From IMG/VR virus record IMGVR_UViG_3300046366_000135, positions 1 to 63,860 of that record: a stretch of 63,860 nt of DNA. One strand, given 5' to 3'. The notes under the pieces were generated by a model that saw only the letters and a program-made list of their open reading frames with translations, was not told where the DNA came from and made no database searches. The position numbers and the translations under genes are program-made. Positions 1 through 7,271 of the stretch are shown here, in pieces (position 1 is the first letter of the stretch; each line of letters begins with the position of its first letter). Source of the stretch: a virus.

Positions 1-515
1 GTTGTAAGTCCCATAGCCGAGGCGGTGGCATTAATAGCCTCAGAGAACTTACCCAAAGCTTCAGTAGCCTCTTGCATACTTAATGGTAAAGCACCCATAT
101 CAGCAGACTCAACAAGATCAGACACAAGCTGTGAGTAGTCCTTGTCGGTTTCAACATAGGGTTGTTCAAAAACCTCAGTAGCAATCTCCTCAACTTTCTT
201 AGCCAAGCGAAGAATATTTCCACTTACAGGTTTATTCTGTTGAACTGGTACTGAACTTCCCTTCCCACAAGTAGGGCAAGATGTAGACTGACTACCCTGA
301 ATCCCTGAGTTGCCAAGAGACTTAATCTGAACAGGGTTTTTTATTACCCGTGGCATTGCCGCTTGAGGCAGTAATGGCTGAAAATCAGCAGCACGTCCTT
401 TAAAAGTTTGGGATAGTGTTAATACAATACCCTGAAAAGCTCTGTCTTGTCCTAGAGCAGTAAACTCAGCCTTTACATCTTCTAAGGCTTTAATCAATGT
501 CGTTATATTGTCCAT
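1..515 (-). CDS. Hypothetical protein, 3' end cut by window edge
   Basis: The open frame runs from an ATG at 515 to the left edge without a stop, giving at least 171 residues; the C-terminus lies outside the window. It begins MDNITTLIKALEDVKAEF and has one CPTCG motif near residue 80, a glycine/serine/proline-rich middle and an acidic helical second half. The start overlaps the last 26 bases of the upstream gene (490-963), as in the other tightly packed genes here. I do not recognise a family. Its place just downstream of the terminase suggests a late or packaging-linked transcript, but that is only context. Confidence 0.7.
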   Translation of the reverse strand, partial: MDNITTLIKALEDVKAEFTALGQDRAFQGIVLTLSQTFKGRAADFQPLLPQAAMPRVIKNPVQIKSLGNSGIQGSQSTSCPTCGKGSSVPVQQNKPVSGNILRLAKKVEEIATEVFEQPYVETDKDYSQLVSDLVESADMGALPLSMQEATEALGKFSEAINATASAMGLT

Positions 516-963
516 GTTGGTATTTAAATTTGTCTTTGTTCATAATTCGGACATCGTATCCTTCAATATTCTGGGTAAAAGTGAAACCTTTGTAATCAAC
601 CCCAGCATTAAGAATATCACCCGGTCTTACAATCATCCAAAACTCCCGACTTGTAGGGATAGTAAAATCAACTGCATCAGCCTCACCAGAACGAGTTTTC
701 ATGTTAACATTGACTTTCTGCGCCCTAACATGTAGTACATAGATGTAATGACCACCTGCAAGGGTTGAATCAAGATCAGCCAACTGCATTTCAAGATCAG
801 CCTTTCGGAACTCGGCCTGAGCAATAGCATCAGCCAACTTCTTACCATCTTCTAGGGTAAGTTGTGGTTTTTTAACAGGCTCAACCTTTGGACGGGAGCA
901 CATATAACCAACGCCTAGAAACAAAATGAACGCTGATAAAGCGTAAGCTACAAATTTATTCAT
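490..963 (-). CDS. Membrane-anchored hypothetical protein
   Basis: 157 residues. Residues 4-22 form one hydrophobic segment (FVAYALSAFILFLGVGYM) followed by a basic/proline stretch (SRPKVEPVKKP), so the protein is probably an inner-membrane N-in anchor or carries an uncleaved signal. The Cys after YM does not fit a good lipobox. Residues 35-65 are charged and helical, likely coiled coil, followed by a beta-rich domain of about 85 residues. It lies 16 bases downstream of terL on the same strand. Function unknown. Confidence 0.65.
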   Translation of the reverse strand: MNKFVAYALSAFILFLGVGYMCSRPKVEPVKKPQLTLEDGKKLADAIAQAEFRKADLEMQLADLDSTLAGGHYIYVLHVRAQKVNVNMKTRSGEADAVDFTIPTSREFWMIVRPGDILNAGVDYKGFTFTQNIEGYDVRIMNKDKFKYQHGQYNDID

Positions 964-979
964 TGCTTTTTTATTGTTT

Positions 980-2203
980 TTATCCTACTACCTCCTCGTC
1001 GAAATCTCCCAACTCAGCCTCGGCAAGTACCTCAAGAGCCATATAACGAGTCGCGTCCCAACAATGGTTCCACTTATTTGTTGGTACTTTTTCATAGATA
1101 CCCCCTTTGGTTTTCACCCAAACGTACTTCTCTTGCTCTTCCATCCAAGCATTATGAATTACAATGTATAATTCATAATCCTCAAGTAGTGCAATACCCC
1201 TACGAATAGAACCTCCTGACCTATTGGCAGACTTTATGTTAAAACCATCCTCCTCTCTAAGTAACTCAGCAATTTCTTGAGCCACTGCATCGTCCATAGA
1301 GATTAATTCATCAGTAATCCCTAGCTTATGAAGATTCTCAGCTATCTGAGTTCTCCTCATACCATTACCGTACATCAAGCACCTAAGGTACAAACGATTG
1401 GGATATTCAGTATCTAAACCACCCTCAATAAAGGCCAGGGGGTCTTTATTGAAACCATAATCCAAACCAAATCCCCGCTTTGTCAATGTTCTGGATTCAA
1501 ATTCTCTATTGGTTATCCAATTTACATTAGGAAAAATGGCATCCTCAGTAATACCTGTTAAACCCAAGCCATAAACCCGCCATCTGTTTGGTTTATTCTC
1601 CTTCCAAGACAAGATTTTCCGCAACATCCGTTCTGGAATGAACTTATTGTTGGTGAAATTGCTTATCATCAGGACAGATTTTGGGTCTTTTGCCAAAACC
1701 TCTGTATGTACCCAAAACTTAGCGTTAGGGTTGTAGTCGATGATAGTTTTTAAACGAGTACGAACGTCAATCTGCTCAAAAATGTCAAACTCGATACCGT
1801 TTGCTTCATTCACAAAGGTAATATCTCGTTTACCTGATTTTGCATCCTGAGCATCATCCAAGGCTGAGAACTGTAACTCAGCACCGGATTTGAAATAATA
1901 AATGTTGTTGGTTTTATCGTGTTTAGTTATGTGTTCCTGAAGTAAAGGAGTTGTTTTTAAAATCTCCTTGAAATCAGCCATTGGGCCTTTACGAAGGTTG
2001 GGAAAATCCTGACCAACCACCAGCATTTGATAGGGATGAACCATCCCCTGCAAGCCCAGAACTTGCATTACACTATACGTTTTCGAGCTAGAAGTTCCCC
2101 CCTGTAGGACAAGTGTATCATACTTGTCCCAAACTGATAACACCTGCCAGAATACATCCGTGGTGTTTGTTTCGTTAAAAGGGGAACCTACGCTCTCAGC
2201 CAT
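980..2203 (-). CDS. terL: Terminase large subunit
   Basis: 407 residues, a normal length for TerL, the ATP-driven motor and nuclease that packages DNA into the prohead. The ATPase domain has a Walker A-like P-loop GGTSSSKT at residues 35-42 and a Walker B with catalytic Glu at ITFVNEAN (128-135, E133). The RNase H-like nuclease domain shows its acidic residues at GLDYGFNKDP (D248), SMDDAV (D304/D305) and CWDATRY (D383). The gene starts at the ATG of MAESVGSP and overlaps the upstream MazG-like gene by 8 bases. Family assignment is strong; the packaging type (cos or headful) cannot be read from it. Confidence 0.93.
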   Translation of the reverse strand: MAESVGSPFNETNTTDVFWQVLSVWDKYDTLVLQGGTSSSKTYSVMQVLGLQGMVHPYQMLVVGQDFPNLRKGPMADFKEILKTTPLLQEHITKHDKTNNIYYFKSGAELQFSALDDAQDAKSGKRDITFVNEANGIEFDIFEQIDVRTRLKTIIDYNPNAKFWVHTEVLAKDPKSVLMISNFTNNKFIPERMLRKILSWKENKPNRWRVYGLGLTGITEDAIFPNVNWITNREFESRTLTKRGFGLDYGFNKDPLAFIEGGLDTEYPNRLYLRCLMYGNGMRRTQIAENLHKLGITDELISMDDAVAQEIAELLREEDGFNIKSANRSGGSIRRGIALLEDYELYIVIHNAWMEEQEKYVWVKTKGGIYEKVPTNKWNHCWDATRYMALEVLAEAELGDFDEEVVG

Positions 2204-2744
2204 TTAATTTCTTTATATTGTCTTCAGCTACTTTAGCCAAATCCACTTCAAATTGAACAAGGAGATCAGACCAAGCTAGAAAAGAATCAGCTAAATACTC
2301 CATCAAACGAATTTTCTTTTCGGTAGTCAAGTTCCCTGCATCGTCACGTTGAATTTTCTTTACAATATTAGCTGTTAAGTTGGCTGTATACATCATCTTA
2401 TTAGCTGTGCTCTTTACGTTATCCCAAGTAGCAACATTGGGGAATAGCTTTTGAAGTCCTTGGAAAGAGTCGATGTAAAAAGATCGAAAGGAGGGAAGGT
2501 CAGCTAACTTATGACCTAACTCATGGCAGCAGGTAGCATAATACCAAAGAACATCGCCATACTCAAGAAGATTGTCTCCTTTAAATGAGTCGGTGAGTCC
2601 TTGAGTTGCCCAAAGCTCTGCAACTTCGCCCACTTCACCAATAAGACCCAGAATAGGGTAAGTCAAATTTTTACCAACATTAGGGTATCTAGCTGTTTTC
2701 AGTGCTAGTTCCTGATAGTGGTTCAAAGTCAAGATATTCTGCAT
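2196..2744 (-). CDS. MazG-like nucleotide pyrophosphohydrolase
   Basis: 182 residues from the ATG at 2744. A TTG three codons upstream would extend it, but ATG followed by QNILTLNHYQELA fits the family start. The all-alpha NTP-PPase signature is present: GLIGEVGEVAE supplies an ExxE pair (E37, E40) and LLEYGDVLWYYA supplies ExxD (E61, D64), which in this family bind the Mg ions that activate hydrolysis of NTPs to NMP and PPi. Phage MazG-like enzymes are thought to alter nucleotide pools or lower host alarmones. The remaining 110 residues are helical with no motif I know. It overlaps the upstream gene by 56 bases, unusually long, but the signature supports the frame. Confidence 0.8.
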   Translation of the reverse strand: MQNILTLNHYQELALKTARYPNVGKNLTYPILGLIGEVGEVAELWATQGLTDSFKGDNLLEYGDVLWYYATCCHELGHKLADLPSFRSFYIDSFQGLQKLFPNVATWDNVKSTANKMMYTANLTANIVKKIQRDDAGNLTTEKKIRLMEYLADSFLAWSDLLVQFEVDLAKVAEDNIKKLNG

Positions 2745-3249
2745 ATTTTTCAAGAATTTGCTGCTCTAAATTCAATGCGTCTTGTTCTGTGGAAATTAAT
2801 TGAACCCCGGATAGTTGAGGCATTTCCAGACGAATAGCATTGATTGTTAATGTGTTTATCGGTTTAACTGGGATAGTTGAGTTCCAATGTTTCTTCACAT
2901 CCCAGTGATTTCCAAGCATTTGAAGTCTTTTTGAGACTTCCGGCATTGATTTAGCTGCCTCAAGCTTCAATTGAATTTCAAACTTACTACTATGTAGCTT
3001 TTCAAAAAAAGCATCAATAAAATCTAAATAGTGAGGATTGTCTGAGATCATCTCAAAATCCAAACCCTCAGTATCATAACCCTCAAGTAAACCATTTAAC
3101 CATCTATGATCTATTCTTATAGAATCCCCCTTAGATTTAGCATAAACCCTAAAATAGACACACATATCTTTTATGGACATGGTAAAAAACTCAAAGCCAT
3201 CTAAAGAATCCAGAGCCTCTATGATAATATCAAGATGGGTTTTAGTCAT
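2689..3249 (-). CDS. Hypothetical protein, possible small terminase subunit
   Basis: 186 residues beginning MTKTHLDIIIEALDSLDGFEFF. It is two genes upstream of terL and of a size common for TerS. A C-terminal region with KRLQMLGNHWDVKKHW and IPVKP resembles the tail of small terminase proteins from memory only; no clear N-terminal DNA-binding helix-turn-helix is visible. The start overlaps the end of the HNH endonuclease gene by 8 bases. A 29-codon frame beyond that endonuclease (4138-4227) begins with a similar peptide, suggesting duplication of this gene's 5' end. The terminase role is inference from position. Confidence 0.4.
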   Translation of the reverse strand: MTKTHLDIIIEALDSLDGFEFFTMSIKDMCVYFRVYAKSKGDSIRIDHRWLNGLLEGYDTEGLDFEMISDNPHYLDFIDAFFEKLHSSKFEIQLKLEAAKSMPEVSKRLQMLGNHWDVKKHWNSTIPVKPINTLTINAIRLEMPQLSGVQLISTEQDALNLEQQILEKYAEYLDFEPLSGTSTENS

Positions 3250-4075
3250 TTGCGGTTACTTTTTTACGATCCCTATATCTTTGAGTCTTTTTTCTATTGG
3301 ATGAACGCTCACACTCAATAGAACCACATCGTTTGCTTTTTGCCAAAGCATTTGTAGAGAACTGTTTTGAGCACTCCTCACAAATCACTAATCTAAACTC
3401 CCTATTCTTCACCCTTTCTGAGGCTCTCTTTTTAAATTCCTCACATTGGGAGGGGTGCCTACCCTCTGATGCCAATTGCTTATTCCTTTGACGAGTTTTC
3501 TCTATCCCATCAGCGGTCTGAAAGAATAAACTCCCTTCCTCCGCCCTCCTCTTACTCGCTCTACTAGCTCTTTTAGACTGAGCTTCTTTAAACTCTGTTG
3601 TCTGTGAGGGGTGTAGTCCCTGAGAGGCTAGTAATTTACCCCTTATACTAGAAGAGTGTCTTGCTTCTGGGCTTTGAAGATAATGATTACCCTCAGCAAC
3701 TAAATTCTTCTGAACCTCACTTATTAGAGCTTTTTGTGAGGGTCTTTTTGATGGATTGTTATCCCCAGACATTAACTGAAACCCCAAAGTACCCTCTTCA
3801 GCCCTTTTACTTGAATGTAATGATATGTGATCAAAACAATCCAAACAAGCTAAATTAGAGATTTCGTTATTTTTGTTGTTACCATCAATATGATGAATAT
3901 GAAAGCCTTTTGGTACTTTGACATTATGAAATTCCCATACCAGTACATGAACTTTACCAAAGTACCCTTTATCTATTTCAGGGTAGTACTTACCCCTCCA
4001 CACTTGACATAATCTACCCTTACCATCTGTGAAAATAGTAAAATCGGGAAGATCAGTTTTCAATTTTGCTGGCAT
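3242..4075 (-). CDS. HNH homing endonuclease with NUMOD-like repeats
   Basis: 277 residues. The HNH core is GFHIHHIDGNNKNNEISNL (57-75), with metal-binding and catalytic histidines at 61/62 and the typical NN...NL ending. Residues 92-215 hold repeated short units of the type AEEG/VAEG/ASQG/ASEG followed by (R/L)HPSQ and a basic stretch, like the NUMOD DNA-binding modules of homing endonucleases. The C-terminus has a zinc-finger-like C232-x2-C235...C250-x4-C255. The gene overlaps its downstream neighbour by 8 bases and is preceded by a hairpin terminator. It looks like a free-standing mobile endonuclease lodged beside the terminase genes. Confidence 0.88.
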   Translation of the reverse strand: MPAKLKTDLPDFTIFTDGKGRLCQVWRGKYYPEIDKGYFGKVHVLVWEFHNVKVPKGFHIHHIDGNNKNNEISNLACLDCFDHISLHSSKRAEEGTLGFQLMSGDNNPSKRPSQKALISEVQKNLVAEGNHYLQSPEARHSSSIRGKLLASQGLHPSQTTEFKEAQSKRASRASKRRAEEGSLFFQTADGIEKTRQRNKQLASEGRHPSQCEEFKKRASERVKNREFRLVICEECSKQFSTNALAKSKRCGSIECERSSNRKKTQRYRDRKKVTAND

Positions 4076-4090
4076 AGATTATTTTTTAAA

Positions 4091-4155
4091 TTAAAAAGTG
4101 AAATCCATCCAAAGACTTTGGGGGTAAGAATTAACTCCTAAGCCTTTGGATGGAT
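4091..4155 (-). terminator. Intrinsic terminator upstream of HNH gene
   Basis: A perfect 12-bp inverted repeat, ATCCATCCAAAG at 4103-4114 and CTTTGGATGGAT at 4144-4155, encloses 29 bases. Read on the minus strand the stem is followed within five bases by a run of five T. It would end transcripts coming from the glucosaminidase gene and leave the HNH gene poorly transcribed. Confidence 0.55.
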
Positions 4156-4227
4156 AATGACCCAAAACTCCAAGTTATCTAGCGATTGGAGGGATTCACA
4201 TAGAATATCTATTTCGTCTTTGGTCAT
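4138..4227 (-). pseudogene. 29-codon remnant resembling the 5' end of the 2689-3249 gene
   Basis: The ATG at 4225-4227 overlaps the TGA of the glucosaminidase gene (ATGA), a usual coupled start. It encodes MTKDEIDILCESLQSLDNLEF... and stops at a TAG after 29 codons. The downstream gene starts MTKTHLDIIIEALDSLDGFEFF, which aligns without gaps (identical MTK, D, I, E, L, SLD, EF). I read it as a diverged, truncated copy of that gene's beginning, left behind or created when the HNH endonuclease arrived. It could also be a real short peptide gene. The terminator stem overlaps its last codons. Confidence 0.45.
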
Positions 4228-4778
4228 ATTTTCACATCTGGGTTTTTAACAGGTTGAGTCAAACCATCTGCATAGTAAAGTTTATACTGTTCAATCAGCC
4301 TGATCAGCTTTTGAGGGTAATTTTTGTCCTCAGCATAACCCCTAATTTTGAGCTGATAGGCGGCACTTTTGTAGTTCAATCCGTACTTAGTCCAAATAGA
4401 ACCATAACGTTCATTTTTAAGCAACTTGCTATGATGACGTATTGACCACCAAGCAGATTTGTAAGTACAAAAATACCCCTCAGAATAAAGCTTCTTACCC
4501 GTAGCATAAGTCCTAGTCAATTCATTCCCCCAAGCCTTAATGCCAAAATGGTTATTGGAAGTCTGGGCCATGTAAGAAGTACCAGCGTCACTCTCTAAAA
4601 TGGCCTGAGCCATAGAAATTGCTGCTGGGACTCCGTGAATTACCCGCTCAGCTACAAAAGTCTCCCAATACTTTTTAATAAACTTAGCATGTTTTTCAGG
4701 AACACCCCTCAAATCAGGAGCTAAAGCTTTACCATGCAAATTTAAACTCAAAAACAAAAGTACAATAATTAATCTCAT
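4224..4778 (-). CDS. Exported GH73-type glucosaminidase (endolysin or virion lysin)
   Basis: 184 residues. An N-terminal signal peptide (MRLIIVLLFLSLNLHGKALA, about 1-20) is followed by a glucosaminidase domain: AAISMAQAILESDAGTS, in which E62 is the likely catalytic acid, then SNNHFGIKAWG, TYKSAWWSIRHHSKLLKNE, and RGYAEDKNYPQKLIRLIEQY near the end. GH73 enzymes cut the glycan chain of peptidoglycan. The Sec signal implies holin-independent export to the periplasm. It lies upstream of the terminase genes, while a second lysis cluster sits near 32-33 kb. Confidence 0.85.
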   Translation of the reverse strand: MRLIIVLLFLSLNLHGKALAPDLRGVPEKHAKFIKKYWETFVAERVIHGVPAAISMAQAILESDAGTSYMAQTSNNHFGIKAWGNELTRTYATGKKLYSEGYFCTYKSAWWSIRHHSKLLKNERYGSIWTKYGLNYKSAAYQLKIRGYAEDKNYPQKLIRLIEQYKLYYADGLTQPVKNPDVKI

Positions 4779-4802
4779 ATCCCAACTTTTTATTTAAAAA
4801 TT

Positions 4803-5048
4803 TTACAGTTGTCTAATCATTCTTATAGAATCAGTCCTATTAACCTTAATATCTACATTGCGTAACAAAGTATCGTAATCTGGTTGATTTTCAATTTCTT
4901 CAGCACGTTGTTGCTCATATTCTGGCAACAAAGTTGGAAACCACTTAGCTAAATAAAATTTAATAGCATTTGGTATCCAAGCCCCATTCTGAAAAAAATC
5001 GTAATCGTCAACCTTGATGACTTCCCCATTCTTGCGTTTCCATTCCAT
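4803..5048 (-). CDS. Hypothetical protein
   Basis: 81 residues beginning MEWKRKNGEVIKVDDYDFF, with no membrane segment, cysteine motif or recognisable fold. It lies between the helicase (10 bases upstream) and the glucosaminidase, in the same direction. Compact spacing supports a real gene; function unknown. Confidence 0.6.
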   Translation of the reverse strand: MEWKRKNGEVIKVDDYDFFQNGAWIPNAIKFYLAKWFPTLLPEYEQQRAEEIENQPDYDTLLRNVDIKVNRTDSIRMIRQL

Positions 5049-5058
5049 TTAACAGTGT

Positions 5059-6369
5059 TTAAACAATGATATAAACATTTTTACTAGCCCTAGTTACTGC
5101 TGTATACATCCATCTCCGTTTTGTGTCGTAATCCCAAGGACGGACACTGAGAAGATTGTTTGCTAAAACTACTACATTTTCAACAGTTGCGCCCTGAAGT
5201 TTGTGGGTTGACAAGGCATAAGCATAATCAACCTGAGCGAAGTAAGCTAAGAAACTCTTCCATTGCCGTGCAAGTTCCATATAAGCTTGGCTTTTTGTCG
5301 GATACATTTTCTTAGCTTTGTCAAACTTCTCTACTACCCGGTCGTAATTACTCTGGCTTTGCTCATGTAAAATACGAATCTGAGCAGTTCCTTCTTTAGA
5401 CGTATAAGCTATTTCACAAAGGTAATAAAAGAATGGGAGATTGTCAATAGTTTCCATCTCAGTCTGGTAACTTTTTACAACAAATTCGTCGTTGTTTACC
5501 AAAACTACCCTATCATCGACTAAATGACGACCTCCATTAGCTATCATTTTCTCCCCAAAAAGGATTTTATTCTCCTTAGCCTCATAACCATAAATAGCCT
5601 GACGGACAAAACTGTTCATCTCAGCTACCATTTTATTGGTAGCACATGCGATTTTTGCATAACTCGGATTGGCTGCATATTCACTACTAGAGAACAATTC
5701 GTTGATCTTATCCTTGATGAATTGTCGATCACCTTCCTCTTTAGAGCTGGCTATGTAAGTACCCCCAGATTCATTAACATTGTAAACAAACTCTTCTGGA
5801 AAATCCAAAGTAGTCAAAAAATGAGTTGCAAGATCAATTATTGGGGAACCATTTGCCTGACGTTCAATTTTTGTAAGTCTAACACCTTGAGCATCAGCAC
5901 TATCAACAAAGATGTCTGGCTGACCTCCCTCAACAGGAGCTAATTGCTCAACATCCCCAATAAAGATCAGTTTTGTATCTCCCTTATATGCGATCAAAGC
6001 GTCAAATAAGTCATGGTTCAACATGGATGACTCATCAATGAAGATAATGTCATATTGTTGAATAGCTACCTGAGCTTGTTGAATAAAATTCAAATCAAAA
6101 CTGTTTTCATCATCCCTTAGACCTAGCAGAGAATGGACAGTCCTTGCCCCATCAGTAGCAGGGGATTTTTTCTTGAGTTCTGCTACTGCTCTTTGTGTGG
6201 GGGCTGAGATACAAATAGAATAACCTCTAAGTTTATTCATCGTATCTCCTACAAGGTAAGTTTTCCCGGTTCCTGCTGCTCCGGTAACGTAGACATATTT
6301 GAAATCATCTTGACCTTTTACATGATCAAGGATTATGTCTTGTGCTTTTTGTTGCTGCTCATTCAACAT
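5059..6369 (-). CDS. Dda-like SF1 DNA helicase
   Basis: 436 residues, close to T4 Dda. Walker A is VTGAAGTGKT (P-loop 30-37), motif Ia is SAPTQRAVAEL, Walker B is IIFIDESSM (D112/E113), motif III is LIFIGDVEQLAPV, and the C-terminus carries THKLQGATVENV and the arginine-finger motif WMYTAVTRASK. These place it in the RecD/Dda/Pif1 branch, 5'-3' translocases that clear proteins from DNA and help start replication and recombination. It belongs to the run of replication genes that follows downstream on the map. Confidence 0.9.
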   Translation of the reverse strand: MLNEQQQKAQDIILDHVKGQDDFKYVYVTGAAGTGKTYLVGDTMNKLRGYSICISAPTQRAVAELKKKSPATDGARTVHSLLGLRDDENSFDLNFIQQAQVAIQQYDIIFIDESSMLNHDLFDALIAYKGDTKLIFIGDVEQLAPVEGGQPDIFVDSADAQGVRLTKIERQANGSPIIDLATHFLTTLDFPEEFVYNVNESGGTYIASSKEEGDRQFIKDKINELFSSSEYAANPSYAKIACATNKMVAEMNSFVRQAIYGYEAKENKILFGEKMIANGGRHLVDDRVVLVNNDEFVVKSYQTEMETIDNLPFFYYLCEIAYTSKEGTAQIRILHEQSQSNYDRVVEKFDKAKKMYPTKSQAYMELARQWKSFLAYFAQVDYAYALSTHKLQGATVENVVVLANNLLSVRPWDYDTKRRWMYTAVTRASKNVYIIV

Positions 6370-6373
6370 TAGT

Positions 6374-6658
6374 CTATCTTTTTTCTAGTTCTTGAATTTT
6401 GTTTCTCAAAGCAATACGACTAATTTTGCCGTATTTTTCAAAATTATCTTGAAGATGACTTATAAACTTAGAAACATCCTCAAAAAATCCTTTAGGTAAT
6501 GGGTGGGGTTTATCATAGATAATGACCTCTGACTTATACTGGTTTTGAAGAATTTTACCATTAGTGGCAAAAATACCAGCTTCCCATTTTCTGACAAACT
6601 TCCAAATAAGGATAGTGCCTTTAGGTTTTACTGAGTAGTAAATTTTAGTATTAGCCAT
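6374..6658 (-). CDS. Hypothetical protein, paralogue of the next gene
   Basis: 94 residues. The first half, IYYSVKPKGTILIWKFVRKW...NQYKSEVIIYDKPHPLP, matches the neighbouring gene's IYSAKP...IKVWEFVK...NQYHEVIHTDVVRLP over about 55 residues with the same spacing. The second half of each is a charged helix. The start overlaps the stop of its paralogue by one base. Function unknown; the pair looks like a tandem duplication. Confidence 0.65.
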   Translation of the reverse strand: MANTKIYYSVKPKGTILIWKFVRKWEAGIFATNGKILQNQYKSEVIIYDKPHPLPKGFFEDVSKFISHLQDNFEKYGKISRIALRNKIQELEKR

Positions 6659-6903
6659 TAGTCTCTTTGTTTTTCTAAATAATCAATCCGTTTCTGAAGT
6701 TTGGCTTGAAGCTCATCAATCACCTCATTTTTGGTTAATTTGAGGGCACTCCACGGTAACCTAACCACATCAGTATGAATAACCTCATGGTATTGGTTCT
6801 TGTACTCAGCAATAGTACCAGATACTTGTTTAACAAATTCCCAGACCTTAATCTTTGAGGCTGCGTCCGGCTTTGCTGAGTAGATATATTTTGGAAATTC
6901 CAT
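6658..6903 (-). CDS. Hypothetical protein, tandem paralogue
   Basis: 81 residues from the ATG at 6903, which overlaps the upstream HNH gene's stop as TGATG; a GTG one codon upstream is less likely. It shares with the downstream gene the block Y-S-KP...W-FV...NQY-EVI...LP, then ends in a charged helix (ELQAKLQKRIDYLEKQRD). No known family. Confidence 0.65.
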   Translation of the reverse strand: MEFPKYIYSAKPDAASKIKVWEFVKQVSGTIAEYKNQYHEVIHTDVVRLPWSALKLTKNEVIDELQAKLQKRIDYLEKQRD

Positions 6904-7271
6904 CACACTTCAAATTTATAAGTTTCTAAAGTTCCTTGCTTGAATTTCTCAGTCATTTCTTGCAGTGTCAACCAAGCAATATCCTCATTAATAGGAGTGC
7001 AATTCTCATTTGCAAAATCAATGTGGATAGTTATCTGAGCATTATCATCTATAAAACCAGCTTCACAAGCATCATGGTGATCCCGGCAAAGAGCCATAAG
7101 CTTTTCTGGTCGATCAAGTAACTTTGAACCTCCCTGACCCCTTCCACCAATGTGATGAACATCCACTGATCTAGTATGATCTCCATGCATTACCTTGCAA
7201 ATCTCACAACAAATATCAGTTGAATCACCTCCATAGAAGTGGTCTATGTAGACTTTAGTATGTTTTTTCAT
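6903..7271 (-). CDS. HNH nuclease
   Basis: 122 residues. A zinc-binding HNH fold is visible: CCEIC (C22, C25), then VDVHHIGGRGQGG (H39/H40) and LMALCRDHHD (C62, H65). It lacks the DNA-binding repeats of the 3242-4075 protein and sits tightly between gp46 and the two paralogous genes, with a 4-base overlap to gp46. The compact form and operon position suggest a phage DNA-metabolism nuclease rather than a newly arrived homing enzyme, but either is possible. Confidence 0.8.
   Translation of the reverse strand: MKKHTKVYIDHFYGGDSTDICCEICKVMHGDHTRSVDVHHIGGRGQGGSKLLDRPEKLMALCRDHHDACEAGFIDDNAQITIHIDFANENCTPINEDIAWLTLQEMTEKFKQGTLETYKFEV

Noticed and set aside
4091-4227. Group I intron in the terminase-adjacent gene, with the HNH gene inside
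   Set aside because: The downstream gene has its own complete N-terminus, so removing the segment would not join exons; the hairpin is better explained as a terminator.
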